A DNA stretch of 64,000 nucleotides from an uncultured Bacilli bacterium (lineage in GTDB: Bacteria; Bacillota_I; Bacilli_A; RF39; UBA660): assembly GCA_934119965.1 (NCBI GenBank), contig CAKOTA010000001.1:73049-137048 (forward strand), given 5' to 3'. The notes under the pieces were generated by a model. The model had not been told where the DNA came from. It saw nothing but the letters and a program-made list of their open reading frames with translations, and did not search any database. Positions 7,254-15,226 of the stretch are shown here, piece by piece. Made by a program: the position numbers and the translations under genes. Positions within the stretch are counted from its first letter, which is position 1. Each line of letters starts with the position of its first letter.

Positions 7254-9347
7254 ATGACTCAAAAATATGAAAAAGATATAATGCTTCGTAAACTAGATAC
7301 TAAAATTAAAACTTTAGAATCAAATCCTAATTTAACTCAAGAAGAAGTTGATTCTGCAGTTAGATTATATAAAAATATAATTAATTTAGGTAGATATTCA
7401 TCTGAAGATGTTCAAGAATTAGAGGATAGATTAAGAGCTTTTGCCCCTGATCTATCTTCTTCACTTGATGAAGTTGTAAATGATAATGAACTTCAAAAAT
7501 TAAATGAAATTTCACCTAAAAGTTATAAAATGAAAAAAGTAAAAATTAAATCTGCAATAGCAGGAGGTGCAATTGCAATTATACTTGCTTCAGTTGGTGG
7601 TTGCTCACTTAGAAACAATAAACAAGAAGAACAACCAGTAGTTGTTGAAAAACAAGTTGAAGAAGTTAAACCTCAAGTTATTGAACCAAAAGAATTAGAT
7701 GAAACAAAAGAAGTAGAAAAGGTTCTTGCTGAAAATTTATCATTTGATCCAAATGATAATACAGAAATAGTTAATAGAATGGCAGATTTTATTGCTGATG
7801 CTTTAACAAAGGGAATTCCTGTTAAAGATGTAATGACAGAAGAAGAACTAAAAACTGCTGAAGAAAATGAAGAGTCATTAGTTACAATCAAGCAATTAAT
7901 GGATTTCTATATAGTGATGAATATTGAAGATATAGATCCTGAAGATTATGCTAGATTAAAATATAATACCAAAACTGCTGAAACAATAACTGATAATTAT
8001 ATGTATTGTGCTAGATTATTTATGACAGATGCATTGACTGCAAATGAAGAAACAAAAATTGATTATTCTGAAATAATTGCTGATAAAGATTCTTCAGAGA
8101 TTGTTCAAAAATTTGTTGATTATTTAGCAAAATACAATAGTGCTACTGATAAAAAAACAGTTGCTTCATCAATAAGTGAATATATTGTTTCAAATTATAT
8201 TAATAGAGATGCTAATCTTTATTCTATGTCTGCAAATGAACTTACTTATAGAATGATGTTTGTTGCAGATATGATTTCTAATAATTCTATCATTCCAAAA
8301 GATGTTAATATTATATTAAATGAAGACGGAAAAATAAGCTGTGATATTCAAAAAGAAGATGGCGTAAAAAATAAGACTGAAAAAGCTGAAGAATTTACAT
8401 CTATTTATAACACAGTTGATGAAAAATTAGAAATTTCTAGAGAATTTGCTAGTCAAGAATTATCATCAATTTCTGATGAAGAAAAGAAAACAGGTAGTGA
8501 ATTAGAAAAAGAAATTAAAGAACAAGTTTTAATTAAAAATGTTAGTTATAAATTAAATCCAAAATTTACTATGGCAGAAGGTTCAAAAAACATTTCTGCA
8601 AAGAAAACAACAAATAATAATAATAATAATGCTAACAATTCTTATAAAACATTTACAGATAAAAGCACTGGAAAACAAGTTAATGTTTCTAATGAAGAAT
8701 TAGCTAAATATGGTGCGAAAAATCAAGCTGAGTATGAAGCAGCTAAGAAAAAAGAATTTGAAGATAAAGCAAAAAAAGACCCTGGTCACAATAATCAAGA
8801 TAACGATGGTAATGTTGTTACAACTGGTGATGAAGTTGATACAGAACAATACAATGCGGGGTATGCTGCTGGATATGCAGATGGTAATTATTATGATGGT
8901 TCTTATAGACAAAGTAATCCAAATTCTACAAATAAATCATATGTAGCTGGGTATAATGCAGGTTTTAGAGAAGGTCGTGCTGTTATTGAAGAATTTTTAA
9001 AATCTTTACAACCACCAGAATCATCATTTGAACCTGTTGATGGTACTACACCAACACCACAACCAACACCACCGGTTGAAAGCCCTATTACAGAAGAGCC
9101 TTATTTACCAGACCCATCTGTTCCTGAAAATCCAGAACCAGACCCAACACCTGATCCATCTATTCCAGAAGATCCAGGTACTTGGGAAGAATTTGAACCA
9201 GTTGAAGAAAATGTTACTGTTGAAACTCCAACTGAAACAATTGAGGAAACATCATATACTTCAAGTATAAATAGTTTGAAATCATTAAGAGAAGAATTAC
9301 TAAATATGTCAAATGTTTATACAGAAGAAGTGTCAAAAATGAAATAA
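7254..9347 (+). CDS. Large membrane-anchored surface protein with Gly-X3 and Pro-rich segments
   Basis: This 697-residue protein has a helical N-terminal region (residues 1-95), one membrane helix at about 100-118 (AIAGGAIAIILASVGGC) and a long, acidic, presumably extracellular part. Residues 130-440 are mostly helical. An Asn run (about 450-460) follows. A short GYAAGYADG ... GYNAGFREG segment near 540-575 shows a Gly every four residues, as in deca-GX3 motifs. A Pro/Glu/Asp-rich region (about 590-650) echoes the stalk of the gene upstream. The internal Cys after the helix looks like a lipobox but lies far from the N-terminus, so lipidation is doubtful. Strong AAGGGG ribosome binding site; terminator at 9352. 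No family recognised. Confidence 0.85.
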   Translation: MTQKYEKDIMLRKLDTKIKTLESNPNLTQEEVDSAVRLYKNIINLGRYSSEDVQELEDRLRAFAPDLSSSLDEVVNDNELQKLNEISPKSYKMKKVKIKSAIAGGAIAIILASVGGCSLRNNKQEEQPVVVEKQVEEVKPQVIEPKELDETKEVEKVLAENLSFDPNDNTEIVNRMADFIADALTKGIPVKDVMTEEELKTAEENEESLVTIKQLMDFYIVMNIEDIDPEDYARLKYNTKTAETITDNYMYCARLFMTDALTANEETKIDYSEIIADKDSSEIVQKFVDYLAKYNSATDKKTVASSISEYIVSNYINRDANLYSMSANELTYRMMFVADMISNNSIIPKDVNIILNEDGKISCDIQKEDGVKNKTEKAEEFTSIYNTVDEKLEISREFASQELSSISDEEKKTGSELEKEIKEQVLIKNVSYKLNPKFTMAEGSKNISAKKTTNNNNNNANNSYKTFTDKSTGKQVNVSNEELAKYGAKNQAEYEAAKKKEFEDKAKKDPGHNNQDNDGNVVTTGDEVDTEQYNAGYAAGYADGNYYDGSYRQSNPNSTNKSYVAGYNAGFREGRAVIEEFLKSLQPPESSFEPVDGTTPTPQPTPPVESPITEEPYLPDPSVPENPEPDPTPDPSIPEDPGTWEEFEPVEENVTVETPTETIEETSYTSSINSLKSLREELLNMSNVYTEEVSKMK

Positions 9348-9351
9348 TTTT

Positions 9352-9377
9352 AATGTAGTTTTATAACTACATTTTTC
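9352..9377 (+). terminator. Intrinsic terminator
   Basis: A 9-bp perfect stem AATGTAGTT / AACTACATT with a TTAT loop and a T tail closes the surface-protein pair. Confidence 0.9.
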
Positions 9378-9408
9378 TTTTATATAGCGTCAACTTTACA
9401 TATGATAA

Positions 9409-9436
9409 TTGACTTATTCTAGTATTTTATGATAAT
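9409..9436 (+). promoter_or_regulatory. Promoter of the gene at 9469
   Basis: TTGACT (9409-9414), a 16-base spacer, then GATAAT (9431-9436). Confidence 0.5.
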
Positions 9437-9468
9437 ATTTATATATAATAATAGGAGGAGAGTCAGAT

Positions 9469-9888
9469 ATGAAAGAAAACTATGTGTTTGAGTATATAAA
9501 TGAAAATGAATTTCATAAGCTAGAGAGATCTTTAAAAAAGTATAATATGTTGGCATATAAAAAATTGTATTTTGACTTTTATCCAAAATTAAAAGAGGGT
9601 AATTTTTTAGGAGTACAAGTTTCTGAAGACAAAGAAAAAGCTTCAATATGTTATGAATTAAAATTACCTACTGATGTAATGTTTTCTAAGGTTCATGGAG
9701 ATATTAAATTAATATATCATGTCTATAGTAATGAAAAATTAATATTGATAGATAAATTAGTTCCAGAGGATATATTAACAGAAGGACATCAATCTGAATT
9801 AGTTACTTATAAAGGTGTTATGGTATCTAAAGAACATTCTGATAAAGATATATTTAAAATAAATTTATTAAACATGATAAATAAATAA
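9469..9888 (+). CDS. Hypothetical 139-residue protein
   Basis: Small soluble protein with a good AGGAGGAGAG ribosome binding site. It has an N-terminal helical part (EFHKLERSLKKYNMLAYKKL), then alternating strand-like segments (SICYELKLP, GDIKLIYHVYS, KLILIDKLV). There is no signal peptide, membrane helix or Cys cluster. It has its own promoter and terminator and is monocistronic between the surface-protein pair and a convergent glycosyltransferase. I do not recognise the family. Confidence 0.75.
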   Translation: MKENYVFEYINENEFHKLERSLKKYNMLAYKKLYFDFYPKLKEGNFLGVQVSEDKEKASICYELKLPTDVMFSKVHGDIKLIYHVYSNEKLILIDKLVPEDILTEGHQSELVTYKGVMVSKEHSDKDIFKINLLNMINK

Positions 9889-9889
9889 A

Positions 9890-9913
9890 CAAGTCATTTT
9901 ATGACTTGCTTTT
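9890..9913. terminator. Bidirectional terminator hairpin between convergent genes
   Basis: CAAGTCAT / ATGACTTG with a TTT loop. T runs follow on the plus strand. The minus-strand gene ends inside the stem, so it may serve both. Confidence 0.75.
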
Positions 9914-10864
9914 ATGATATATATTTAAAATTTTTTGATAACATTTATCATCAACTAATGATTTTAAAATTAAATATGTTATTTTTTTTATTATTTGTTC
10001 ATAATTACTAATTTCGATTTTATTCGGAATGTAGTCATTGTCAAATAATTCTCTGTAATGCTTATATATATTATTATATGGATGAATAATATTATTATCC
10101 CAAGGTCGAATGTTTAAAAAATCTAAATTGTGATATATAATAGGATTTAGTATTGCTTTTTTAATTTCATCTTTTGAATAAAAAGAGTTATTTTTAGCAT
10201 AAAAATACTTAGATAAAAATTGATGCTTTTCCATCATTTTAACAATAGGGAAGACGTTATAATTTAATGGCAATGTACTAATATTTTCAATTGCTAAATT
10301 GATTAAATCTTGGTCAGGAAATTGTAAATTAATTGTATTTGTTTTTAGTATATTGTATATTTTTTCTATACAATGGTCATTTTCCCATTCAGCAAAATTA
10401 AATAACATAACACCACTATTATAATAATAATTTAATTGATTTTCTAGATGCGTTGGTACATCAATTTCTTTGACTGCATAAAGTGGACTAGTATCCATAT
10501 CATAGACATTTTTAATAGAATTAACAATTGTTGTGTCACTATCTAAATATAGTAATTTATTACATTTAATAATTTCGTTAGCAAATAATCTTGCATTTGC
10601 TATATCAGTATTTCTCCATTTAGGAATATCAAATTTATTCATACTTTTTTCTATTAATTTGATAGGATAAATATTTATTCTTATATTTTTGTATATTTCT
10701 GTTAGTAAATACAATCTTTTTTTATTCATTTCTTCTAAATTATCTTCAATAATATGTATGTTTAAAAAAATATCCTGATTATTTTCAATTAATGAGTATA
10801 TTGAAGTTAACATATGAATAAAGTAGTTATTATCAGTTGTATATAGTACATTATATTCTTTCAT
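9899..10864 (-). CDS. Glycosyltransferase family 8 protein
   Basis: A 321-residue retaining glycosyltransferase of the GT8 type, which moves a hexose from a UDP-sugar onto an acceptor. The N-terminus MKEYNVLYTTDNNYFIHMLTS is typical of the family's nucleotide-binding start. LLYLDSDTTIVNSI near residues 105-118 contains the DxD motif that binds the metal and UDP-sugar. FPDQDLINLA near 190 is the conserved second motif. It has no membrane helix, so it acts on the cytoplasmic side. The start follows AGGTGGTCCT. It is alone on its transcript, with no other glycosylation gene beside it, so the acceptor is unknown (polysaccharide or surface glycoprotein). Confidence 0.88.
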   Translation of the reverse strand: MKEYNVLYTTDNNYFIHMLTSIYSLIENNQDIFLNIHIIEDNLEEMNKKRLYLLTEIYKNIRINIYPIKLIEKSMNKFDIPKWRNTDIANARLFANEIIKCNKLLYLDSDTTIVNSIKNVYDMDTSPLYAVKEIDVPTHLENQLNYYYNSGVMLFNFAEWENDHCIEKIYNILKTNTINLQFPDQDLINLAIENISTLPLNYNVFPIVKMMEKHQFLSKYFYAKNNSFYSKDEIKKAILNPIIYHNLDFLNIRPWDNNIIHPYNNIYKHYRELFDNDYIPNKIEISNYEQIIKKITYLILKSLVDDKCYQKILNIYHKSKS

Positions 10865-10942
10865 AGGACCACCTAATTTTTGCTACTTATAATACCATAA
10901 TATGATTATAAAGTAAATGATATAATAAAAAAATATAATAAA

Positions 10943-11179
10943 TCAATTATTATATTTATATTCTATTTTTTTAATTTTTTCTATTGTTATTAAATTTTTA
11001 TCATAAGTAATGTAAATTTCTATGTTTTGTTTATCATTGTAGTCAAAATTGCTTGAAGCACTTACTATATCATCATAATTTAATAATTCTTCAATCATTC
11101 CTTTTAAACAATATTCACAACATAAATTATTAATAATGATTTTATATCTGAAAGTTTCTTTTTTTTCAACATTTATCAA
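10943..11179 (-). CDS. Small HMA-like protein with CxxC
   Basis: A 78-residue protein with the beta-alpha-beta-beta-alpha-beta pattern of heavy-metal-associated domains: a strand (YKIIINNL), a metal-loop-like CCEYCLKG with a CxxC, a helix, two strands and a helix. The CxxC suggests binding of a soft metal such as copper, but the usual Met before the first Cys is missing. The apparent start is TTG at 11177-11179 inside the preceding gene. No ATG is available before residue 28, and the overlap of 14 bases suggests coupled translation or a broken two-domain gene. No P-type ATPase or copper operon is adjacent. Confidence 0.6.
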   Translation of the reverse strand: MINVEKKETFRYKIIINNLCCEYCLKGMIEELLNYDDIVSASSNFDYNDKQNIEIYITYDKNLITIEKIKKIEYKYNN

Positions 11180-11396
11180 AAGCGAGTATAGAAGCTGTTT
11201 TATTTAAGACTCCTAAAAAAGTTAAGATTTTTAAAATTAATATTTTAATACTAATGTAATCAGGATTGTATTCAATAGCTATTTTAAAATTATCTTCATT
11301 ATTAATAATTATATTTGAAACGCCATTTAGCGATAATAAATATGAATCAAAATCCTTATATATAAAACAATCCAATATTAAAACTAATTTTTCCAT
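11166..11396 (-). CDS. Small HMA-like protein without metal-binding cysteines
   Basis: This 76-residue protein also fits the HMA ferredoxin-like fold, especially in SLNGVSNIIINNEDN and IAIEYNPDYISIKILILKI, which match the GV-x-V-N and Y-P-x-x-S-x-x-x-I positions of that family. The metal loop is replaced by CFIYKDF, so it probably does not bind metal in the usual way. Its 3' end overlaps the CxxC-bearing neighbour, giving two degenerate HMA-like modules in tandem. The ribosome binding site is weak (GAAG). Function unknown. Confidence 0.55.
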   Translation of the reverse strand: MEKLVLILDCFIYKDFDSYLLSLNGVSNIIINNEDNFKIAIEYNPDYISIKILILKILTFLGVLNKTASILAFDKC

Positions 11397-11458
11397 ATTA
11401 TATTCTTCACAAAAAGTTAAATTAATTTTTAAAACAATTATAACATATATTTTTTAAT

Positions 11459-11866
11459 TTATTTGCTTAATACTTTTACTACAGAATTTACTTTTTCTTG
11501 AAATTCATCTATAGTTAAACCTTCATCATTTGGGTTAGTTATTAATGTACCGTTATAACACTTTATTACTGAGTTAACCCCTTTTTCTGCACAAAAAACT
11601 AATTCATCTATTTCATCTCTATTTAATCTTTTTCCACGATAATACATCAAGCTATAATTTTTTCTCTTCTCGTATATTACTTTACCATTATCCAAAGTAA
11701 CTTCTGCTATATCAAAAAATCTAAAATAAGAAACTAGATTATTATTAAATTTTAATGGGTTTATTTCATTTTCATGAATGTTTCTAACTATTGATTCAAA
11801 TTGTGTACCTTTATCAGTATTTACTGGAAAAAATTCTTCCACATAATGTTTAATTATTGTTTGCAT
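11459..11866 (-). CDS. Hypothetical 135-residue protein
   Basis: The frame is open to 11935, but the ATG at 11864-11866 follows a near-perfect AAAGGAGG ribosome binding site and is the likely start. The protein (MQTIIKHYVEEFFPV...) is soluble and charged, with an extended middle (VTLDNGKVIYEKRKNYSLMYYRGKRL) and a C-terminal helix. There is no recognised domain, signal peptide or metal motif. It lies 62 bases upstream of the HMA-like pair on the same strand. The strong ribosome binding site indicates it is really translated. Confidence 0.7.
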   Translation of the reverse strand: MQTIIKHYVEEFFPVNTDKGTQFESIVRNIHENEINPLKFNNNLVSYFRFFDIAEVTLDNGKVIYEKRKNYSLMYYRGKRLNRDEIDELVFCAEKGVNSVIKCYNGTLITNPNDEGLTIDEFQEKVNSVVKVLSK

Positions 11867-11947
11867 TTGTTTTCCTCCTTTTAAATTGTTACTAATTATT
11901 ATAAACTTTTTTTTGGTTATTTGTAATATCATCAAATGTTTTTTAAG

Positions 11948-12429
11948 ATGAATTATAAACTTGCTGGAAGGGTAAATCAGTCACATGTTTCTAAATTAGG
12001 AGTTCAAAGAATTATTGAAATTGCTTGATGGTTCATTATTTTATTTAGATGGAAAAAAAGTTTGATACATCAAAGTTAACAATTGTAGGGGTAGGGGGTT
12101 TACTGGAATTATAAATAGTGATAATTATAGTCAATTAACAACTAATGATTTTATTGAGTATGGAATAATAAGATAATTAATTGGTAGATTTTCAAAAACT
12201 ATTTGATATGTTAGATGTTGAATTTGTTTATAATGATGAATTTATAGAATATATAGCCGAAATCGCAATAAAAAGACAAAGTGGGGCTAGAAGTTTAAAG
12301 AATGTCTTCGATGATTGTATTAGTAGTGCATTATTTAGAATCTTCGCAGGTGAATATTCAAGCATTTCATTAGTGAAACCAAGCGACGACAATAAAAAAC
12401 CTTACGTTTTGTCTAAAAATAATAGATAA
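11948..12429 (+). pseudogene. Decayed clpX-like AAA+ gene, 3' half
   Basis: Pieces of a ClpX-type protein appear in order but in different frames. First KLAGRVNQSHVSKLGVQ resembles the post-Walker-B stretch of ClpX. After a shift, ELLKLLDGSLFYLDGKK matches the LLKLLEGT segment. Then FDTSKLTIVGVGG matches the DTSNILFICGGAF strand. Another shift gives NDFIEYGIIR, resembling EDLIKFGLIPEF. From 12181, VDFQKLFDMLDVEFVYNDE ... RQSGARSLKNVFDD is the C-terminal domain with the arginine-bearing GAR(G/S)L motif. The Walker A half is missing. At least two frameshifts and stops make it nonfunctional as a AAA+ ATPase. The region from 12181 is still open for 82 codons. A working clpX is expected elsewhere. 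Confidence 0.8.
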
Positions 12430-12475
12430 TCTTATGAATACAAATTTGTAAATGTATTTTGTAAGTTGCCAAAAT

Positions 12476-12512
12476 AAAACTACCTTCACTTTAATCTGAA
12501 GATAGTTTTTTA
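12476..12512 (+). terminator. Intrinsic terminator after the clpX-like relic
   Basis: AAAACTACCTTCA pairs with TGAAGATAGTTTT (12476-12488 with 12497-12509, one G-T pair), followed by a T run. It is probably the surviving terminator of the decayed gene. Confidence 0.75.
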
Positions 12513-12754
12513 TATTGTTTCGATTGCGTAAATGGTAATATGAAATGTCATAAAAATTTCAAAGTAAAAATGTCACAATTTTTAAAATATAGGTGGCGTT
12601 TTTTATTATATTTTGGTCTTGTTTTTGGTCTTGTTTTTGTCAAATATTAGTGTAATTTTCAACAAATTATGATTGACAAATAGACTAAAAAATATTTACA
12701 AAATCCTTATAAACAAAGAAAATCCTTGAATTTTCAAGAATTTTAATTTCTTAA
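12513..12754. other. Non-coding stretch between relic terminator and tRNA-Leu
   Basis: No gene is visible. It holds a 12-base unit GGTCTTGTTTTT repeated twice in tandem (12615-12638) and T-rich sequence. A small AATCCTTGAATTTTCAAGAATTTT palindrome-like segment near 12721-12745 could terminate the upstream strand's tRNA transcript. Confidence 0.5.
12615..12638. repeat. Two tandem copies of a 12-base unit
   Basis: GGTCTTGTTTTT occurs twice in exact succession beside two tRNA genes and a gene relic. No integrase is present. Confidence 0.7.
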
Positions 12755-12839
12755 TGGTGCGAGTGAAGGGACTTGAACCCCCATGTCGTAAGACACTAGA
12801 TCCTAAGTCTAGCGCGTCTGCCAATTTCGCCACACTCGC
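12755..12839 (-). tRNA. tRNA-Leu (anticodon TAG)
   Basis: An 85-base tRNA on the minus strand with acceptor stem GCGAGTG/CACTCGC, a long variable arm typical of type II tRNAs, T-loop GGTTCAAGTC and an encoded CCA end. The anticodon loop CTTAGGA gives TAG (plus-strand 12803-12805). Confidence 0.95.
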
Positions 12840-12849
12840 AAATAAAAAA

Positions 12850-12926
12850 TGGTGGACCCTATAGGACTCGAACCTATGACCGCACGGTTATGAGCCGCGT
12901 GCTCTAACCAACTGAGCTAAGGGTCC
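12850..12926 (-). tRNA. tRNA with CAT anticodon, probably tRNA-Ile2 (lysidine type)
   Basis: A 77-base tRNA on the minus strand, acceptor GGACCC/GGGTCC, D-arm AGCTCAGTTGGTTAGAGC, anticodon loop CTCATAA, T-arm GGTTCGAGTCC, and an encoded CCA. The acceptor and anticodon stem resemble the Bacillus Ile2 gene whose CAT is converted to lysidine-AT by TilS. Elongator Met is the alternative. It is transcribed just before tRNA-Leu. Confidence 0.93.
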
Positions 12927-13038
12927 ATACTTATCAGTACTCCTACATAATAACATAAATTAAGAATATATGCAATAAAAAAATCGAAAAAATGAGTAAA
13001 AAAATTAAAAAATCATAGTATACTTAACTAAATAGATA

Positions 13039-13047
13039 TGATATAAT
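13039..13047 (+). promoter_or_regulatory. Extended -10 element for cysS
   Basis: TGATATAAT lies about 20 bases before the cysS start. No clear -35 box is seen. Its closeness to the start leaves no room for a T-box leader here. Confidence 0.55.
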
Positions 13048-13066
13048 TAATCAAGGAAGTGATAAT

Positions 13067-14464
13067 ATGAAAATATATAATACTCTTACTAAAAAATTAG
13101 AGGAATTTAAATCAATTGAACCTAATAAAGTTAAAATGTATACATGTGGTCCTACAGTATATAATTATGCTCATATAGGTAATTTGAGAACATATATATC
13201 AGAAGATATATTAGAAAAATCACTTAACTATATTGGCTATGATGTTGAAAGATGTATGAATATAACTGATGTTGGACACTTAGTTAGTGATTCTGATACT
13301 GGCGAAGATAAAATGTCAGTTGCAGCTTCTAGAGAACATAAATCTGTTCTAGATATAGCGGAGTTTTATAAAAATGCATTTTTTAGTGATATTGAAAAAC
13401 TCAACATAAAAAAACCAAAATATATTAGTAATGCTACTGATAATATTGATGAATATATAAAAGTAATTTCAAAATTATTAGAAAATGATTATGCTTATAT
13501 ATCAAATGGTAATGTATATTTTGATACTGAAAAATATGATAAATACTATGAGCTATCTGGAAGAAATAAAGAAGAATTATTAATCGCAGCTCGTGAAAGT
13601 GTTGAAGAAGACTTAGGAAAGAAAAATCCAGCTGATTTTGGATTATGGTTTACAAATTCAAAATTTAATAATCAAGAATTAAAATGGGATTCACCTTGGG
13701 GAGTAGGGTATCCAGGATGGCATATTGAATGTTCTTGTATATCTATGAAATTTTTAGGAGAAAATTTAGATATCCATTGTGGTGCTATCGACGCTATATT
13801 TCCACATCATACTAATGAAATAGCCCAATCAGAATGTTATTTAGGACATAAATGGTGTAACTACTGGGTTCATATGGAATTTTTAAATGATGCAACAGGT
13901 AAAATGAGTAAATCTAAAGGAGAATTTCTAACACTTTCATTATTAGAAGAAAAAGAATACAAACCATTAGAATATAGATATTTTTGTTTAGGAAGTCATT
14001 ATCGTAAACAATTAGTCTTCACATATGATGCTTTAGAAATTGCTAAAACAAGTTATAATAAACTAATAAATAAAATTAAAACAATAAAAAAAGATAATAA
14101 CGAACTAAACAATGAATTAATAAAAGAATATCAAAAAAAATTTAAAGAAGCCTTAGAAAATGATTTAAATACATCTTCTGCTTTAACACTTCTTTATGAT
14201 GTTATAAAAGATGAAAACTTAAATAATAACTCAAAACTATATTTAATCGAAGATTTTGACAAAGTATTATCTTTAAACTTAATTAGTGAAGAAACAGAAA
14301 TAGATGAAAAAACAAAACAATATATTGAAGAAATGATTTTGAAAAGAAAAGAAGCTAAAATAAATAAAGATTTTGAATTAGCAGACAAAATAAGAAATGA
14401 ATTATTAGAAAAAGGAATAGCAATAAAAGATACTAGAGAAGGAACAACTTACGAAATAATATAA
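13067..14464 (+). CDS. cysS: Cysteinyl-tRNA synthetase
   Basis: A class I synthetase of 465 residues, normal length, that charges tRNA-Cys in the cytoplasm. The N-terminus has TCGPTVYNYAHIGNLR, combining the zinc-ligand Cys with the HIGH-type motif HIGN. Further zinc ligands are in ECSCISM and HHTNEIAQSECY near residues 205-238. The KMSKS loop is GKMSKSKGE near residue 270. A helical anticodon-binding tail rich in Lys and Glu completes it. The ATG follows GGAAGTGAT. The next gene starts one base after the stop, so the two form an operon. Confidence 0.97.
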   Translation: MKIYNTLTKKLEEFKSIEPNKVKMYTCGPTVYNYAHIGNLRTYISEDILEKSLNYIGYDVERCMNITDVGHLVSDSDTGEDKMSVAASREHKSVLDIAEFYKNAFFSDIEKLNIKKPKYISNATDNIDEYIKVISKLLENDYAYISNGNVYFDTEKYDKYYELSGRNKEELLIAARESVEEDLGKKNPADFGLWFTNSKFNNQELKWDSPWGVGYPGWHIECSCISMKFLGENLDIHCGAIDAIFPHHTNEIAQSECYLGHKWCNYWVHMEFLNDATGKMSKSKGEFLTLSLLEEKEYKPLEYRYFCLGSHYRKQLVFTYDALEIAKTSYNKLINKIKTIKKDNNELNNELIKEYQKKFKEALENDLNTSSALTLLYDVIKDENLNNNSKLYLIEDFDKVLSLNLISEETEIDEKTKQYIEEMILKRKEAKINKDFELADKIRNELLEKGIAIKDTREGTTYEII

Positions 14465-14465
14465 T

Positions 14466-15161
14466 ATGGATATTTATACATTACAATTAGAAAATTTTTT
14501 AACATTTTTACTTTTCATAATAGGAATCATAATAGTTGGTTATGCACAAATTAAAATTAATGTCACATATTCAAAATATAAAAAAATAGAAAATACTAAA
14601 AAAATATCAGGTAGCGAAGCTGCTAGAGAAATCTTAAAAGCAAATGGTCTAGACAATATTTATGTAGTTGAAACAAGTGGTGAATTAACTGATCATTATG
14701 ATCCAACTAGAAAAGTTATCAAATTATCATCTGATATTTTTCATGGTAAAACTATAGCTGCAATGGCTGTAGCTGCTCATGAATGTGGACATGCTATTCA
14801 AGATAAAGAAAATTATACATTTATGAGAATTCGTCATATGCTAGTTCCAATCGTAAATTTAGTAAGTTATATAGGATATTTTTCAATTTTAATAGGTTTT
14901 TTAGCAGGTTTAACAGGTTATTTGTTAGCAGGTATTATTACCTTGTCAGCAACTATAATTTTTCAATTAGTAACATTACCAGTTGAATTTGATGCCTCAA
15001 AAAGAGCAAGAGAACAAATTTTAAAATTAAACTTAGATAATGATGATACAGGAATTAGATCAATGCTAAGTGCAGCCGCATTTACTTATGTTGCATCATT
15101 AATATCAACAATACTAAATTTACTTAGATTAATAATAATGTTTAATAAAAGGGATGAATAA
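14466..15161 (+). CDS. Membrane zinc metallopeptidase, YugP family
   Basis: A 231-residue membrane protein of the zinc peptidase family typified by Bacillus YugP. A first membrane helix occupies residues 10-28. AAHECGHAIQD near residue 100 is the HExxH-type zinc site, here HECGH. Two or more membrane helices follow (LVSYIGYFSILIGFLAG and a second at 145-165). A further helix sits near the C-terminus. FDASKRAREQ contains the conserved downstream acidic region. It starts one base after cysS with no obvious ribosome binding site of its own, so translation is probably coupled. Substrates are unknown for this family. Confidence 0.88.
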   Translation: MDIYTLQLENFLTFLLFIIGIIIVGYAQIKINVTYSKYKKIENTKKISGSEAAREILKANGLDNIYVVETSGELTDHYDPTRKVIKLSSDIFHGKTIAAMAVAAHECGHAIQDKENYTFMRIRHMLVPIVNLVSYIGYFSILIGFLAGLTGYLLAGIITLSATIIFQLVTLPVEFDASKRAREQILKLNLDNDDTGIRSMLSAAAFTYVASLISTILNLLRLIIMFNKRDE

Positions 15162-15172
15162 TCTCTTTTATT
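15144..15172 (+). terminator. Probable intrinsic terminator of cysS-yugP
   Basis: AATAAAAGGGAT pairs with ATCTCTTTTATT (one G-T), overlapping the stop codon. The T tail is short. Confidence 0.55.
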
Positions 15173-15190
15173 TACTTTATAATAAAAAAA

Positions 15191-15199
15191 TGTTATAAT
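15191..15199 (+). promoter_or_regulatory. Extended -10 element
   Basis: TGTTATAAT lies 27 bases before the gene at 15227, directly after the preceding hairpin. Confidence 0.5.
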
Positions 15200-15226
15200 T
15201 TACTTAAGATAAGCTATGGTGATTGT

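Noticed and set aside
8700..9270. Long frames in other phases over the 3' half of the 7254-9347 gene, such as Lys-, Met- and His-rich frames
   Set aside because: They follow from the Asn, Asp and Pro codon repeats of the real gene; they lack ribosome binding sites and give biased, low-complexity proteins.
12513..12754. tRNA-linked integration site next to the clpX relic
   Set aside because: There are two tRNAs and a tandem repeat, but no second copy of a tRNA end and no integrase, so an attachment site cannot be supported.
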